NCBI GenBank assembly: GCA_050330995.1 | Contig: JBHJHI010000022.1 | Location: 1-64,000, forward strand | Origin: Thermohalobaculum sp050330995 | Lineage (GTDB): Bacteria; Pseudomonadota; Alphaproteobacteria; Rhodobacterales; Rhodobacteraceae | Direction of reading: 5' to 3' | DNA length: 64,000 bases | Shown here: one piece after another, positions 8,873 to 19,523 of the stretch | Layout of the letters: each line of letters starts with the position of its first letter | Position numbering within the stretch: position 1 is the first letter of the stretch | The notes under the pieces: model-generated | Seen by the model: the letters and a program-made list of their open reading frames with translations, nothing else | The model's database searches: none | Told to the model about the DNA's origin: nothing | Program-made: the position numbers and the translations under genes

Positions 8873-9098
8873 TCGGAGCGTCATCCGCTGCGTTCGGCCC
8901 GGGTGGGGGCCAGCGACGCCGAGACTTCGTCTCAGATGGCGGCCCGACGCGCGGATACCGGGGAGGACGGGCGAATGCCGCGGCCGCACGGTCGTGCGCG
9001 CCGTTCGATCCCTGCACGCAGAAGGGGCCGCCGCGACGCGGCCTCCGACGGCGGGCCACCCGGCCCCGCCGCCTGAAGTTCGGGAGAAGGTGTCCACC

Positions 9099-10793
<1,695 letters not shown>

Positions 10794-10851
10794 GCATCGA
10801 AGCCATCGCGCGCCTCGCCCGCGGGCGGGGCCGCGCATCGGAGGATTGATG

Positions 10852-11736
10852 ATGAAGGACGTGCGAACCGACGACGCTGGCTTCCGCGTCTCGTTCGAGC
10901 TTTTCCCGCCCAAGACCGAAGACGCATTGCCGAAGTTCGACGATGTGGTCGACCAGCTGCTGTCGGTGGGGCCGGAGTATTTCTCGGTCACCTACGGCGC
11001 GGGCGGCACCACGCGCGACCGCACCCGCGGCTGCGTCGAGCGGGTGCGCGAGCGCACGGGCCTGCCCGTCTCGCACCACCTGACCTGCGTGGAGGCGAGC
11101 CGCGAGGAGATCGACGATCTCGCGCGCGATCTCTGGGAGAGCGGCATCCGCAAGCTGGTCGCGCTGCGCGGCGATCCGGTCGGGGGGGGCACCTACACGC
11201 CCCCCGCGAACGGCTACCCCTACGCCGCCGAGCTGGTCGCGGGCCTGAGGCGCGTCGCCGATTTCGACATCGCCGTCGGCGCCTATCCCGAGAAGCACCC
11301 GGAGGCGTTCTCCGAGGAGAGCGATCTCGACAACCTCAAGCGCAAGGTCGACGCCGGCGCCACCTCGGCGATCACGCAGTACGTGTTCGACACCGAGACG
11401 GTGCTGCGCTTCGTCGACCGCGCCCGCGCCGCCGGCATCACCGTGCCGATCATCCCGGGCATCATGCCGGTGAGCCATTTCGGCGGGCTGAAGCGCTTCT
11501 CTGAAAAGTGCGGCGCCTCGATCCCCGACTGGATGTCGGAGATGTTCGAGGGGCGCGACGCCGATCCGGAGATGCGCGCCATGGTCGCGACCACCATCGC
11601 GACCGAGCAATGCCGGCGCTTCCTCGCCGAGGGCATCGACGAGTTCCATATCTACACGCTCAACAAGGCGACGGTGCCGCTCGCGATCTGCCGAGCCCTG
11701 GGGCTGAACGCGGATCCCGCGCAGAGCGCCGCCTGA
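10852..11736 (+). CDS. metF: 5,10-methylenetetrahydrofolate reductase
   Basis: About 294 residues. FAD-dependent reduction of methylene-THF to methyl-THF, the one-carbon donor for MetH. Visible motifs: VSFELFPPKT, YFSVTYGAGG, HLTCVEAS, LVALRGDPV, VGAYPEKHPE, ITQYVFD, PIIPGIMPV and a C-terminal FHIYTLNKA. Starts TTG 10846, ATG 10849 and ATG 10852 follow each other; GGAGG at 10840-10844 best fits 10852. It is 58 bases after the methyltransferase gene and 11 before metH part 1, so it is co-transcribed and feeds the methyl cycle of the cluster. Confidence 0.95.
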   Translation: MKDVRTDDAGFRVSFELFPPKTEDALPKFDDVVDQLLSVGPEYFSVTYGAGGTTRDRTRGCVERVRERTGLPVSHHLTCVEASREEIDDLARDLWESGIRKLVALRGDPVGGGTYTPPANGYPYAAELVAGLRRVADFDIAVGAYPEKHPEAFSEESDLDNLKRKVDAGATSAITQYVFDTETVLRFVDRARAAGITVPIIPGIMPVSHFGGLKRFSEKCGASIPDWMSEMFEGRDADPEMRAMVATTIATEQCRRFLAEGIDEFHIYTLNKATVPLAICRALGLNADPAQSAA

Positions 11737-11747
11737 AAGGATCGATC

Positions 11748-12830
11748 ATGACCACACGGGACATCGCCGCGCACGCGGCGGACCGGATCCTCGTGCTCGA
11801 CGGCGCCATGGGCACGATGATCCAGGCCGAGAAGCCCGACGAGGCGACTTATCGGGGCGAGCGCTTCGCGGACCACCACTGCGATCTCGCGGGCAACAAC
11901 GAGCTGCTCTCGATCACGCAGCCCGCGATGATCCGCAAGATCCACGAGGCCTTCCTGGAGGCGGGCGCGGACATCGTCTGCACCAACACCTTCTCGGCCA
12001 ACAGCGTCAGCCAGGCCGACTACGACCTCGTGCCGCTCTCGGCCGAGCTGAACCACGCCGCGGCGAAGGTCGCGCGCGAGGCGGCCGAGGCGTGGTCGAC
12101 CCCCGAGCGGCCGCGCTGGGTCGCGGGCGCGATCGGGCCGACCAACCAGACCGCCTCGCTGTCGCCGGACGTGAACGATCCGGGGCTGCGCAAGGTGACC
12201 TTCGACGATCTGGCGAAGGCCTACGGCGAGGCGGCGCGCGCGCTGATCGAGGGCGGGGTCGATCTGCTGCTCGTCGAGACGATCTTCGACACGCTGAACG
12301 CCAAGGCCGCGCTGTTCGCGATCGACAGTTTGCGCGACGAGGGGCTCGACGTGCCTCCGATCATGATCTCGGGCACCATCACCGACCGCTCGGGCCGCAC
12401 GCTGACGGGCCAGACGCCGGAGGCCTTCTGGGTGTCGATGAGCCACGCGCGCCCGTTCTCGGTCGGGCTCAACTGCGCGCTCGGCGCGGGCGAGATGCGC
12501 CCGCACGTCCGCGCGCTCGCCGAGGTCGCCGACACGCGGATCTCGGCCTACCCGAACGCGGGGCTGCCGAACGAGATGGGCGGCTACGACGAGACGCCCG
12601 AGGAGACGGCCTCGCACCTCGGGGAATGGGCCGACAAGGGCCTCGTCAACATCGTGGGCGGCTGCTGCGGCACGACGCCCGAGCACATCCGCGCCATCGC
12701 CGCGGCGGTCGAGGGCAAGGCGCCGCGGCGCGTGCCGGAGGCGGCCACGCGGCTCAGGCTCTCGGGGCTCGAGATGTTCGAGGCCGACGCCATGGTCGGC
12801 GACGACGCGGCTTTGGAGGGCGCTGAATGA
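11748..12830 (+). CDS. metH: Methionine synthase, homocysteine-binding subunit (split MetH, N-terminal part)
   Basis: 360 residues forming only the homocysteine S-methyltransferase barrel of cobalamin-dependent methionine synthase. It starts with the hallmark LDGAMGTMIQ and ends after the zinc site: Cys243 (GLNCALG) and Cys306-Cys307 (GGCCGTTPEHI), matching the three zinc ligands of full-length MetH. The rest of MetH is the next gene, whose ATG overlaps this stop (ATGA 12827-12830), so equal amounts are made. Splits at this junction are known in alphaproteobacteria; here both halves are intact rather than a frameshift remnant, since each has its own start and stop. Confidence 0.93.
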   Translation: MTTRDIAAHAADRILVLDGAMGTMIQAEKPDEATYRGERFADHHCDLAGNNELLSITQPAMIRKIHEAFLEAGADIVCTNTFSANSVSQADYDLVPLSAELNHAAAKVAREAAEAWSTPERPRWVAGAIGPTNQTASLSPDVNDPGLRKVTFDDLAKAYGEAARALIEGGVDLLLVETIFDTLNAKAALFAIDSLRDEGLDVPPIMISGTITDRSGRTLTGQTPEAFWVSMSHARPFSVGLNCALGAGEMRPHVRALAEVADTRISAYPNAGLPNEMGGYDETPEETASHLGEWADKGLVNIVGGCCGTTPEHIRAIAAAVEGKAPRRVPEAATRLRLSGLEMFEADAMVGDDAALEGAE

Positions 12831-15526
12831 CCACGGGACGCTTCATCAACATCGGCGAGCGCACCAACGTCACTGGCTCGGCCAAGTTCAAGAAGCTGAT
12901 CATGGCCGACGACTACCCGGCGGCCGTGGAAGTGGCGCGCCAGCAGGTAGAGAACGGCGCGCAGATCATCGACGTCAACATGGACGAGGGCCTGCTCGAC
13001 AGCGAGCGGGCGATGAAGACCTTCCTCAACCTGATCGCCGCGGAGCCCGACATCAGCCGCGTGCCGGTGATGGTCGACAGCTCGAAGTTCGAGGTGATCG
13101 AGGCCGGGCTGAAGTGCCTGCAGGGCAAGGCGGTGGTGAACTCGATCTCGCTCAAGGAAGGCGAGGACGCCTTCCTCGAACAGGCCCGCATCGTGCGCCG
13201 CTTCGGCGCGGCCGTCGTCGTCATGGCCTTCGACGAGGACGGCCAGGCCGAGACCGCCGAGCACAAGTTCGCGATCTCCGAGCGGGCCTATCACCTCCTG
13301 ATCGACAAGGCCGGCTTCGCGCCGCAGGACATCATCTTCGACCCGAACATCTTCGCGGTCGCGACCGGCATCGAGGCGCACGACGACTACGCCGTCGCCT
13401 TCTTCGACGCGACCGAGATGATCAAGAAGCGGTTGCCGCACGCGCACGTCTCGGGCGGGCTGTCGAACGTCTCGTTCTCGTTCCGCGGCAACAATCCCGT
13501 GCGCGAGGCGATGCACTCGGCGTTCCTCTACCACGCCATCCGCCGCGGCATGGACATGGCGATCCTGAACGCCGGGCAGATCACCGTCTACGACGAGATC
13601 CCGCAGGAGCTGCGCGAGCACGTCGAGGACGTGCTGCTGAACCGGCGCCCCGATTCGACCGACCGCCTGCTCGCCATCGCCGACAAGTACCGCGACAGTG
13701 GCGAGGCGCAGAAGAAGTCCGACCCGAAGTGGCGCGAGCAGCCCGTCGAGGCGCGGCTTTCCCACGCGCTGATCCACGGCATCACCGACTTCGTCGTCGA
13801 CGACACGGAAGAGGCGCGCCAGAAGGCCGAGCGGCCGCTGCACGTGATCGAAGGCCCGCTGATGGACGGCATGAACGTCGTCGGCGACCTGTTCGGCGAG
13901 GGCAAGATGTTCCTGCCGCAGGTGGTCAAGTCGGCGCGGGTGATGAAGACCGCGGTCGCCCACCTGATCCCCTTCATGGAGCAGGAGAAGGCGGAGTCCG
14001 GCGACACCTCGGCCAAGGGCAAGATCCTGATGGCGACGGTGAAGGGCGACGTCCATGATATCGGCAAGAACATCGTCGGCGTCGTGCTCGCCTGCAACAA
14101 CTACGACGTGGTCGACATGGGCGTGATGGTGCCGACCGAGGACATCATCGCCAAGGCCAAGGAGGAGAAGGTCGACATCGTCGGGCTCTCCGGCCTGATC
14201 ACGCCCTCGCTCGACCGCATGGTCGACGTGGCCGCGGAGATGAAGCGCGCCGGCCTCGACGTGCCGCTGCTGATCGGCGGCGCCACCACCTCGAAGAAGC
14301 ACACCGCGATCAAGATCGCGCCGGAGTATCCCCACGGCGTGATCCACGTCGACGACGCCTCGAAGGCGGTCGGCGTGGTCTCGCGGCTTCTCTCCAAGGA
14401 GCGCAAGCCGCAGTACCTGGCCGAGATCGCCGAGGAGCAGGAGCGCGTCGCCGGCAAGGGCGCGAAGAAGGAACGCCCGACCACGCCGATCGCGGAGGCG
14501 CGCGCGAACGCCTTCTCCTTCGGCGACCACGTGCCGGAGACGCCCAACGTCACCGGGCTGCACGCCTTCACGCCGACGGTCGCCGAGGTCGCGCCCTACA
14601 TCGACTGGTCGCCCTTCTTCTGGACCTGGGAGCTGAAGGGCATGTACCCGCAGATCCTCGACGACGAGCGCCAGGGCGAGACCGCGCGCGAGCTGTTCGA
14701 CGCCGCGCAGGCGATGCTCGGCCGCATCGCCGAGGAGGAATGGTTCGCCCCGCGCGCCGTGGTCGGCCTCTGGCCGGCCAACCGGCGCGGTGACGACATC
14801 GTCGTCTGGAACGACGAGGACCGCGCCGCGGAGATGACCACCTTCTGCATGCTGCGCCAGCAGGGCGCGAAGTCGGGCGAGCGTGCGGCCTACTGCCTGT
14901 CGGACTTCGTCGCCCCCGAGGGCACGCCCGACTGGATCGGCGGCTTCGCGGTCACGACGGGGCCCGAGGTCCACACCATCGCCGACCGGCTGAAGGCCGA
15001 GGGCAACGACTACGACGCGATCCTGGTGCAGGCGCTCGGCGACCGCTTGGCCGAGGCGCTGGCCGAGTACATGCACGCGCGCGTGCGCCGCGAGCTGTGG
15101 GGCTACGCCGCGGACGAGGACCTGTCGGGCGAGGACCTGATCTTCGAGAAGTACCGCGGCATCCGACCGGCGGCGGGCTACCCGGCCTGCCCCGACCACA
15201 CCGAGAAGCGCACGCTGTTCGAGGTGCTCGACGCCGAGCACCACACCGGGCTCTCGCTCACCGAGAGCTGCGCGATGTGGCCGGCGGCCTCGGTCTCGGG
15301 GCTCTACTTCGCCCATCCCGACAGCGCCTATTTCGGCGTGGGCCGCATCGGGCGCGACCAGGTCGAGGACTACGCCGCCCGCAAGGGGTCGAGCGTGGGC
15401 GAGGTCGAGACCTGGCTCGCGCCGAACCTGGCCTATACACCGCGACGCCGCGACGCCGGGGCGCTGGAAGGGGAGGCCGCCGCCGAGGCGGTCGAGGATC
15501 TCCAGCCCCTGCGTGCGAGCGCCTGA
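12827..15526 (+). CDS. metH: Methionine synthase, folate/cobalamin-binding and activation subunit (split MetH, C-terminal part)
   Basis: 899 residues. Order of domains: pterin-binding barrel (about 1-265; RFINIGERTNVTGSA, PVMVDSSKFEV, GGLSNVSFSFRG), cobalamin cap (about 300-390), cobalamin-binding Rossmann domain with DVHDIGKN (about 408-415; His410 is the lower axial cobalt ligand) and SGLITPSLD, then the SAM-binding activation domain (about 560-880; PFFWTW, RGIRPAAGYPACPDH, SLTESCAMWPAASVSG). Methylcobalamin passes the methyl group from methyl-THF to homocysteine held by the preceding subunit. Because the activation domain is present, no separate reactivase should be required. Regenerates methionine for MetK two steps downstream in the same cluster. 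Confidence 0.95.
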   Translation: MTTGRFINIGERTNVTGSAKFKKLIMADDYPAAVEVARQQVENGAQIIDVNMDEGLLDSERAMKTFLNLIAAEPDISRVPVMVDSSKFEVIEAGLKCLQGKAVVNSISLKEGEDAFLEQARIVRRFGAAVVVMAFDEDGQAETAEHKFAISERAYHLLIDKAGFAPQDIIFDPNIFAVATGIEAHDDYAVAFFDATEMIKKRLPHAHVSGGLSNVSFSFRGNNPVREAMHSAFLYHAIRRGMDMAILNAGQITVYDEIPQELREHVEDVLLNRRPDSTDRLLAIADKYRDSGEAQKKSDPKWREQPVEARLSHALIHGITDFVVDDTEEARQKAERPLHVIEGPLMDGMNVVGDLFGEGKMFLPQVVKSARVMKTAVAHLIPFMEQEKAESGDTSAKGKILMATVKGDVHDIGKNIVGVVLACNNYDVVDMGVMVPTEDIIAKAKEEKVDIVGLSGLITPSLDRMVDVAAEMKRAGLDVPLLIGGATTSKKHTAIKIAPEYPHGVIHVDDASKAVGVVSRLLSKERKPQYLAEIAEEQERVAGKGAKKERPTTPIAEARANAFSFGDHVPETPNVTGLHAFTPTVAEVAPYIDWSPFFWTWELKGMYPQILDDERQGETARELFDAAQAMLGRIAEEEWFAPRAVVGLWPANRRGDDIVVWNDEDRAAEMTTFCMLRQQGAKSGERAAYCLSDFVAPEGTPDWIGGFAVTTGPEVHTIADRLKAEGNDYDAILVQALGDRLAEALAEYMHARVRRELWGYAADEDLSGEDLIFEKYRGIRPAAGYPACPDHTEKRTLFEVLDAEHHTGLSLTESCAMWPAASVSGLYFAHPDSAYFGVGRIGRDQVEDYAARKGSSVGEVETWLAPNLAYTPRRRDAGALEGEAAAEAVEDLQPLRASA

Positions 15527-15538
15527 TCCCGCATCGCC

Positions 15539-15562
15539 GGGGCGCGCGTGAGCGCGCGCCCC
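15539..15562. other. GC-rich hairpin in the metH-metK spacer
   Basis: Nine-base stem GGGGCGCGC / GCGCGCCCC with loop GTGAGC in the 68-base gap before metK. No T tract follows. It could slow transcription, protect the message or simply mark RNA processing. I looked for the SAM/SAH riboswitch found before metK in Rhodobacterales and did not see its conserved core here. Confidence 0.4.
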
Positions 15563-15594
15563 AACCACGACGACATCCGAGAGGAGGCAACACG

Positions 15595-16776
15595 ATGAGC
15601 AAGAGCTGGCTGTTCACCAGCGAATCGGTGTCCGAGGGCCACCCGGACAAGGTCTGCGACCGCATCTCCGACGCCGTGCTCGACGCCTATCTCACGGCCG
15701 ACCCGCAGGCGCGCGTCGCCTGCGAGACGCTGGCCACCACCGACCACGTCACCGTCGCCGGCGAGGTGCGCGGCCCCGACAGCGTGCTGAAGGAGGTCGA
15801 GGGCATCGTCCGCGACGCCATCCGCGACATCGGCTACGAGCAGGACGGCTTCAACTGGAAGACCGTCGAGGTCGTGAACCGCCTGCACGCGCAGTCGGCC
15901 GACATCGCCATGGGCGTCGACGAGGGCGACAAGGGCGAGGAAGGCGCCGGCGACCAGGGCATCATGTTCGGCTACGCCTGCAACGAGACGGCCGAGCTGA
16001 TGCCCGCGCCGATCCAGTTCAGCCACAAGATCCTGCGGCTGATGGCCGAGGACCGCAAGTCGGGCAAGGAGCCGCGCTTCGGCCCCGACGCCAAGTCCCA
16101 GGTCACGCTTCGCTACGAGGACGGCAAGCCGGTCGGCGTCGACGCCATCGTCGTCTCGACCCAGCACTCCGAGGACGTCACGCAGGACCAGGTCCGCGAG
16201 ATGGTGCTGCCCTATCTCTCGAAGGCCGCGCTCGAAGGCTGGAGCGTGCCGAAGGACCGCGTGTTCGTGAACCCGACGGGGCGCTTCGTCATCGGCGGGC
16301 CGGACGGCGACGCGGGCCTCACGGGGCGCAAGATCATCGTCGACACCTACGGCGGCGCGGCCCCGCACGGCGGCGGCGCGTTCTCGGGCAAGGACCCGAC
16401 CAAGGTCGACCGCTCGGCCGCCTATGCCGCGCGCTACCTCGCCAAGAACGTCGTCGCGGCCGGTCTCGCGGACAAGTGCCAGATCCAGCTCGCCTACGCG
16501 ATCGGCATGCCCGAGCCCGTGGCCGTCTACGTCGAGACCTTCGCCACCGGCAAGGTCGACGAGGCCAAGCTCGGCGCGGTGCTGCCCGAGATGGTGCGGC
16601 TGACGCCGCGCGGCATCCGCGAGCGGCTCGGCCTGCTGAAGCCGATCTACACCCGCACCGCCGCCTACGGCCACTTCGGCCGCACGCCGGAGGACGACGG
16701 CGGCTTCGGCTGGGAGAAGACCGATCTGGCCGCCGACCTCGCCCGCCACTTCGGCCATACGCTCGCCGCCGAGTGA
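15595..16776 (+). CDS. metK: S-adenosylmethionine synthetase
   Basis: 393 residues. Makes SAM from methionine and ATP. Typical motifs: FTSESVSEGHPDKVCD at the N-terminus, GDQGIMFGYA, FVNPTGRFVIGGPDGDAGLTGRKI split over the ATP loop, GGGAFSGKDPTKVDRSAAY and the C-terminal HFGR. Strong site GAGAGGAGG ahead of the ATG at 15595. It lies in the betaine cluster, 68 bases after metH part 2 and 136 before ahcY; each betaine made uses three of its products. Confidence 0.97.
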   Translation: MSKSWLFTSESVSEGHPDKVCDRISDAVLDAYLTADPQARVACETLATTDHVTVAGEVRGPDSVLKEVEGIVRDAIRDIGYEQDGFNWKTVEVVNRLHAQSADIAMGVDEGDKGEEGAGDQGIMFGYACNETAELMPAPIQFSHKILRLMAEDRKSGKEPRFGPDAKSQVTLRYEDGKPVGVDAIVVSTQHSEDVTQDQVREMVLPYLSKAALEGWSVPKDRVFVNPTGRFVIGGPDGDAGLTGRKIIVDTYGGAAPHGGGAFSGKDPTKVDRSAAYAARYLAKNVVAAGLADKCQIQLAYAIGMPEPVAVYVETFATGKVDEAKLGAVLPEMVRLTPRGIRERLGLLKPIYTRTAAYGHFGRTPEDDGGFGWEKTDLAADLARHFGHTLAAE

Positions 16777-16781
16777 GCCGC

Positions 16782-16802
16782 GCCGGCCCCGGACGGGCCG
16801 GC
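16782..16802. terminator. Hairpin after metK
   Basis: Perfect eight-base stem GCCGGCCC / GGGCCGGC, loop CGGAC, just after the metK stop and without a T tract. The 136-base spacer before ahcY also has a ribosome site GAGAGGAG. The hairpin may be a partial terminator or processing point that sets the ratio of MetK to AhcY. Confidence 0.4.
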
Positions 16803-16912
16803 CGAGACGACCCACGCGCGCCGTCGGCCCCTCGCCGGCGGCGCTTCGCGAAAGGGACGACGCGCCGCATCCCCCCCGCGGCAGCGCGTCCCGTCAACGA
16901 GAGGAGACAACG

Positions 16913-18313
16913 ATGGCGCTCGACAAGGCCCCCGACTACGTCGTCAAGAACATCGAGGACGCCGCCTACGGGCGTAAGGAGATCGAGATCGCCGAGACCG
17001 AGATGCCCGGTCTCGTCGCCTGCCGCGAGGAGTTCGGCCCGTCGCAGCCGCTCAAGGGCGCGCGCATCGCGGGCTCGCTGCACATGACGATCCAGACCGC
17101 GGTGCTGATCGAGACGCTGACCGCGCTCGGCGCCGAGGTCCGCTGGGCGTCCTGCAACATCTTCTCGACGCAGGACCACGCGGCCGCGGCCATCGCCGCC
17201 GGCGGCACGCCCGTGTTCGCCGTCAAGGGCGAGACGCTGGAGGAGTACTGGGAGTACGCCGACCGCATCTTCGACTTCGAGGACGGCGCCAACATGATCC
17301 TCGACGACGGCGGCGACGCCACGATGTACATCCTGCTGGGCGCGCGCGCCGAGGCCGGCGAGGACGTGCTGTCCAACCCGACCTCCGAGGAGGAGGAAGC
17401 CCTCTTCGCCCAGATCAAGCGGCGCATGGAGAAGTCGCCGGGCTGGTTCGCCAAGCAGCGCGACCAGATCAAGGGCGTCTCCGAGGAGACGACCACCGGT
17501 GTCCACCGCCTCTACCAGCTCGCCAAGAAGGGGGCGCTGCCGTTCCCGGCGATCAACGTCAACGACAGCGTCACCAAGTCGAAGTTCGACAACAAGTACG
17601 GCTGCCAGGAGAGCCTGGTCGACGGCATCCGCCGCGCGACCGACGTGATGATGGCCGGCAAGGTCGCGGTCGTCTGCGGCTACGGCGACGTCGGCAAGGG
17701 CTCGGCCGCCTCGCTCCGCGGCGGCGGCGCGCGCGTGCTGGTCACGGAAGCCGACCCGATCTGCGCGCTGCAGGCGGCGATGGACGGCTACGAGGTCGTC
17801 ACGCTGCAGGACGCCGCGCCGCGCGCCGACATCGTCATCACGGCGACCGGCAACAAGGACGTCGTGACCGTCGACGACATGCGCAACTTCAAGGACATGG
17901 CGATCGTCGGCAACATCGGCCACTTCGACAACGAGATCCAGGTCGCGGCTCTCAAGAACATGAAGTGGACCAACATCAAGCCGCAGGTGGACATGATCGA
18001 GTTCCCCGACGGCAAGCGGATGATCCTGCTGTCGGAAGGGCGCCTGCTGAACCTCGGCAACGCGACCGGTCACCCGTCCTTCGTGATGTCGGCGTCGTTC
18101 ACCAACCAGGTGCTCGCGCAGATCGAGCTCTGGACCAAGGGCGATCAGTACGAGAACCAGGTCTACGTCTTGCCGAAGCACCTCGACGAGAAGGTGGCGA
18201 CGCTCCACCTCGCAAAGCTCAACGCCAAGCTGACCCGGCTCAGCGAGCAGCAGGCCGAGTACATCGGCGTCACGCCCGAGGGGCCGTTCAAGCCGGACGC
18301 CTACCGGTATTGA
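16913..18313 (+). CDS. ahcY: S-adenosylhomocysteine hydrolase
   Basis: 466 residues, the long bacterial form with the 40-residue insert (about 145-190). Hydrolyses SAH, the product inhibitor of methyltransferases, to homocysteine and adenosine using bound NAD. Motifs: ASCNIFSTQDHAAAA, DDGGDAT, EETTTGVHRLY, PAINVNDSVTKSKFDN, NAD loop GYGDVGKG, NATGHPSFVMS and the C-terminal KPDAYRY signature. In this cluster it removes three SAH per betaine and returns homocysteine to the split MetH; adenosine goes to the next gene product. Confidence 0.97.
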   Translation: MALDKAPDYVVKNIEDAAYGRKEIEIAETEMPGLVACREEFGPSQPLKGARIAGSLHMTIQTAVLIETLTALGAEVRWASCNIFSTQDHAAAAIAAGGTPVFAVKGETLEEYWEYADRIFDFEDGANMILDDGGDATMYILLGARAEAGEDVLSNPTSEEEEALFAQIKRRMEKSPGWFAKQRDQIKGVSEETTTGVHRLYQLAKKGALPFPAINVNDSVTKSKFDNKYGCQESLVDGIRRATDVMMAGKVAVVCGYGDVGKGSAASLRGGGARVLVTEADPICALQAAMDGYEVVTLQDAAPRADIVITATGNKDVVTVDDMRNFKDMAIVGNIGHFDNEIQVAALKNMKWTNIKPQVDMIEFPDGKRMILLSEGRLLNLGNATGHPSFVMSASFTNQVLAQIELWTKGDQYENQVYVLPKHLDEKVATLHLAKLNAKLTRLSEQQAEYIGVTPEGPFKPDAYRY

Positions 18314-18322
18314 TCTGATCGC

Positions 18323-18345
18323 GGGCGCGCCCCTCCGGCGCGTCC
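18323..18345. terminator. Hairpin after ahcY
   Basis: Nine-base stem GGGCGCGCC / GGCGCGTCC with one G-T pair and loop CCTCC, beginning ten bases after the ahcY stop, no T tract. Lies in the 131-base gap to the adenosine kinase gene; it may weaken read-through rather than end transcription. Confidence 0.35.
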
Positions 18346-18444
18346 GACCCTTCGACGGCGGAGCGACCCCCGCCCTACCGGAGCGCCGCGAGGCGGCGGG
18401 CACCCCGCCTCGCGTTGCGCCCGTTATCCTCACGGGAGGACATC

Positions 18445-19410
18445 ATGGCATCATCCACGGGCCCGATCGTGGGTCTCGGCAACGCGCTCGTCGACGTGCT
18501 GGTCTCGGTCGAGCCGGACGTGGTCGCGCGCCACGACCTGACGCCCGGCGGCATGCACCTCGTCGACACCGACGCCGCCGAGGCGCTGTTCGCCGAGGTC
18601 GGCCCCGGCCTCACCCAGTCGGGCGGCTCGGTCGCCAACACGGTGGCCCACCTCGGCGGCCTCGGCCTCGACGCCATGTTCGTCGGCAAGGTGGCCGAGG
18701 ACACCCTCGGCGCCGCCTTCGCCGAGGACATGGGCCGCGTCGGCGCCAGCGTGCCGACCGCCCGGCTGACCGGGAGCGTCTCGACCGGGCGCTGCGTCGT
18801 GCTGGTCACGCCCGATGGCGAGCGGACTATGTCGACCTATCTCGGCGCGGCGCTCGCGCTCGGCGCGGGCGACGTCCACGCCTCGCTCCCGGACAGCTTC
18901 CCGATGCTGATCGTCGAGGGCTACCTGTTCGACGCGCCCGAGGGCGCCGAGGTGATCGCCGCGGGCGCTGCGCGGGCCAGGGCGGCGGGCGCGCGCATCG
19001 CGCTGACCCCGTCCGACGCGGGCTGCGTCGGTCGCCATCTCGACGCCATGCGCGCCTTTATCGGCGACCACGTCGACGTGCTGATCGGCAACGAGACCGA
19101 GATGGCCGCGCTTTCCGGCACGAACGGCCCGGAAGCCGCGCTCGACTGGGCGGCCGAGCACGCCGAGATCGCGGTGGTGACGCTGAGCGAGAACGGCTCG
19201 ATGGTCGCGCGCGGCGCCGAGCGCGTGCGGGTGCCGGCGGAGCGGGTCGAGAAGGTCGTGGACACCACCGGCGCCGGCGACGCCTATGCCGCGGGCTTCC
19301 TCGGCGCGATCGCCTCGGGCGAGGGGATCGAGGCAGCGGCGCAGGCAGGCGGCCGGCTCGCCGCGAAGGTGATCCAGCACATGGGCGCGCGCGAGCGGGC
19401 AGCGGCCTGA
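18445..19410 (+). CDS. PfkB-family adenosine kinase
   Basis: 321 residues, ribokinase fold. N-terminal VGLGNALVDVLV and SGGSVANTVAHLGGLG match adenosine-kinase-type PfkB members; the catalytic signature DTTGAGDAYAAGFLG carries the base Asp279. Start ATG 18445 follows GGGAGGA. The SAH hydrolase reaction favours synthesis, so removing adenosine as AMP pulls the cycle forward; position directly after ahcY strongly supports adenosine as substrate, although sequence alone allows another nucleoside or sugar. Confidence 0.85.
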   Translation: MASSTGPIVGLGNALVDVLVSVEPDVVARHDLTPGGMHLVDTDAAEALFAEVGPGLTQSGGSVANTVAHLGGLGLDAMFVGKVAEDTLGAAFAEDMGRVGASVPTARLTGSVSTGRCVVLVTPDGERTMSTYLGAALALGAGDVHASLPDSFPMLIVEGYLFDAPEGAEVIAAGAARARAAGARIALTPSDAGCVGRHLDAMRAFIGDHVDVLIGNETEMAALSGTNGPEAALDWAAEHAEIAVVTLSENGSMVARGAERVRVPAERVEKVVDTTGAGDAYAAGFLGAIASGEGIEAAAQAGGRLAAKVIQHMGARERAAA

Positions 19411-19424
19411 GGTCGCCCGGCGTC

Positions 19425-19454
19425 CGCGTCCCCCTCGAGCGGAAGGGGGACGCG
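19425..19454. terminator. Strong hairpin ending the betaine/methyl-cycle cluster
   Basis: Perfect 11-base stem CGCGTCCCCCT / AGGGGGACGCG, loop CGAGCGGA, 15 bases after the adenosine kinase stop and before a gene of the opposite strand. No T tract. This is the most convincing end point of the 9099-19410 unit. Confidence 0.55.
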
Positions 19455-19523
19455 CGACCGAGGAAGCCGAAAAGAAGGCGTGGGCTTTCCGATGACGAAG
19501 CCCTGCCGTCCCCGTGGCGTCGC

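Larger units (their letters stand above)
8660..9098. promoter_or_regulatory. 439-base divergent regulatory region before the betaine-synthesis cluster
   Basis: No gene is evident. The left half (about 8740-8880) is clearly richer in A and T than the surroundings. It holds two adjacent palindromes (8758-8771 and 8771-8778), a tandem pair of similar 18-mers 21 bases apart (8834-8872), and a small hairpin GAGAC-TTC-GTCTC (8921-8933). TTGACC at 8799-8804 could be a -35 element, but no good -10 follows at 16-18 bases. The right half reads as a long, GC-rich leader ending in GGGAGAAGG (9082-9090). Confidence 0.55.

Noticed and set aside
12820..12835. metH broken by a frameshift
   Set aside because: The two halves split at a domain boundary, overlap as ATGA and both keep every key residue, so this is a genuine two-gene arrangement.
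12584..15568. A 994-codon open frame antisense to metH part 2
   Set aside because: It is an antisense shadow rich in Val, Asp, Arg and His; the plus strand encodes an unmistakable methionine synthase there.
15527..15594. SAM or SAM/SAH riboswitch before metK
   Set aside because: The spacer is only 68 bases and holds a simple GC hairpin; I did not find the conserved AACGGCTTCC-type core or a pseudoknot-like arrangement. An Infernal search would decide.
16777..16912. SAH riboswitch before ahcY
   Set aside because: The 136-base spacer has a hairpin but none of the conserved SAH-riboswitch blocks I could recognise by eye.
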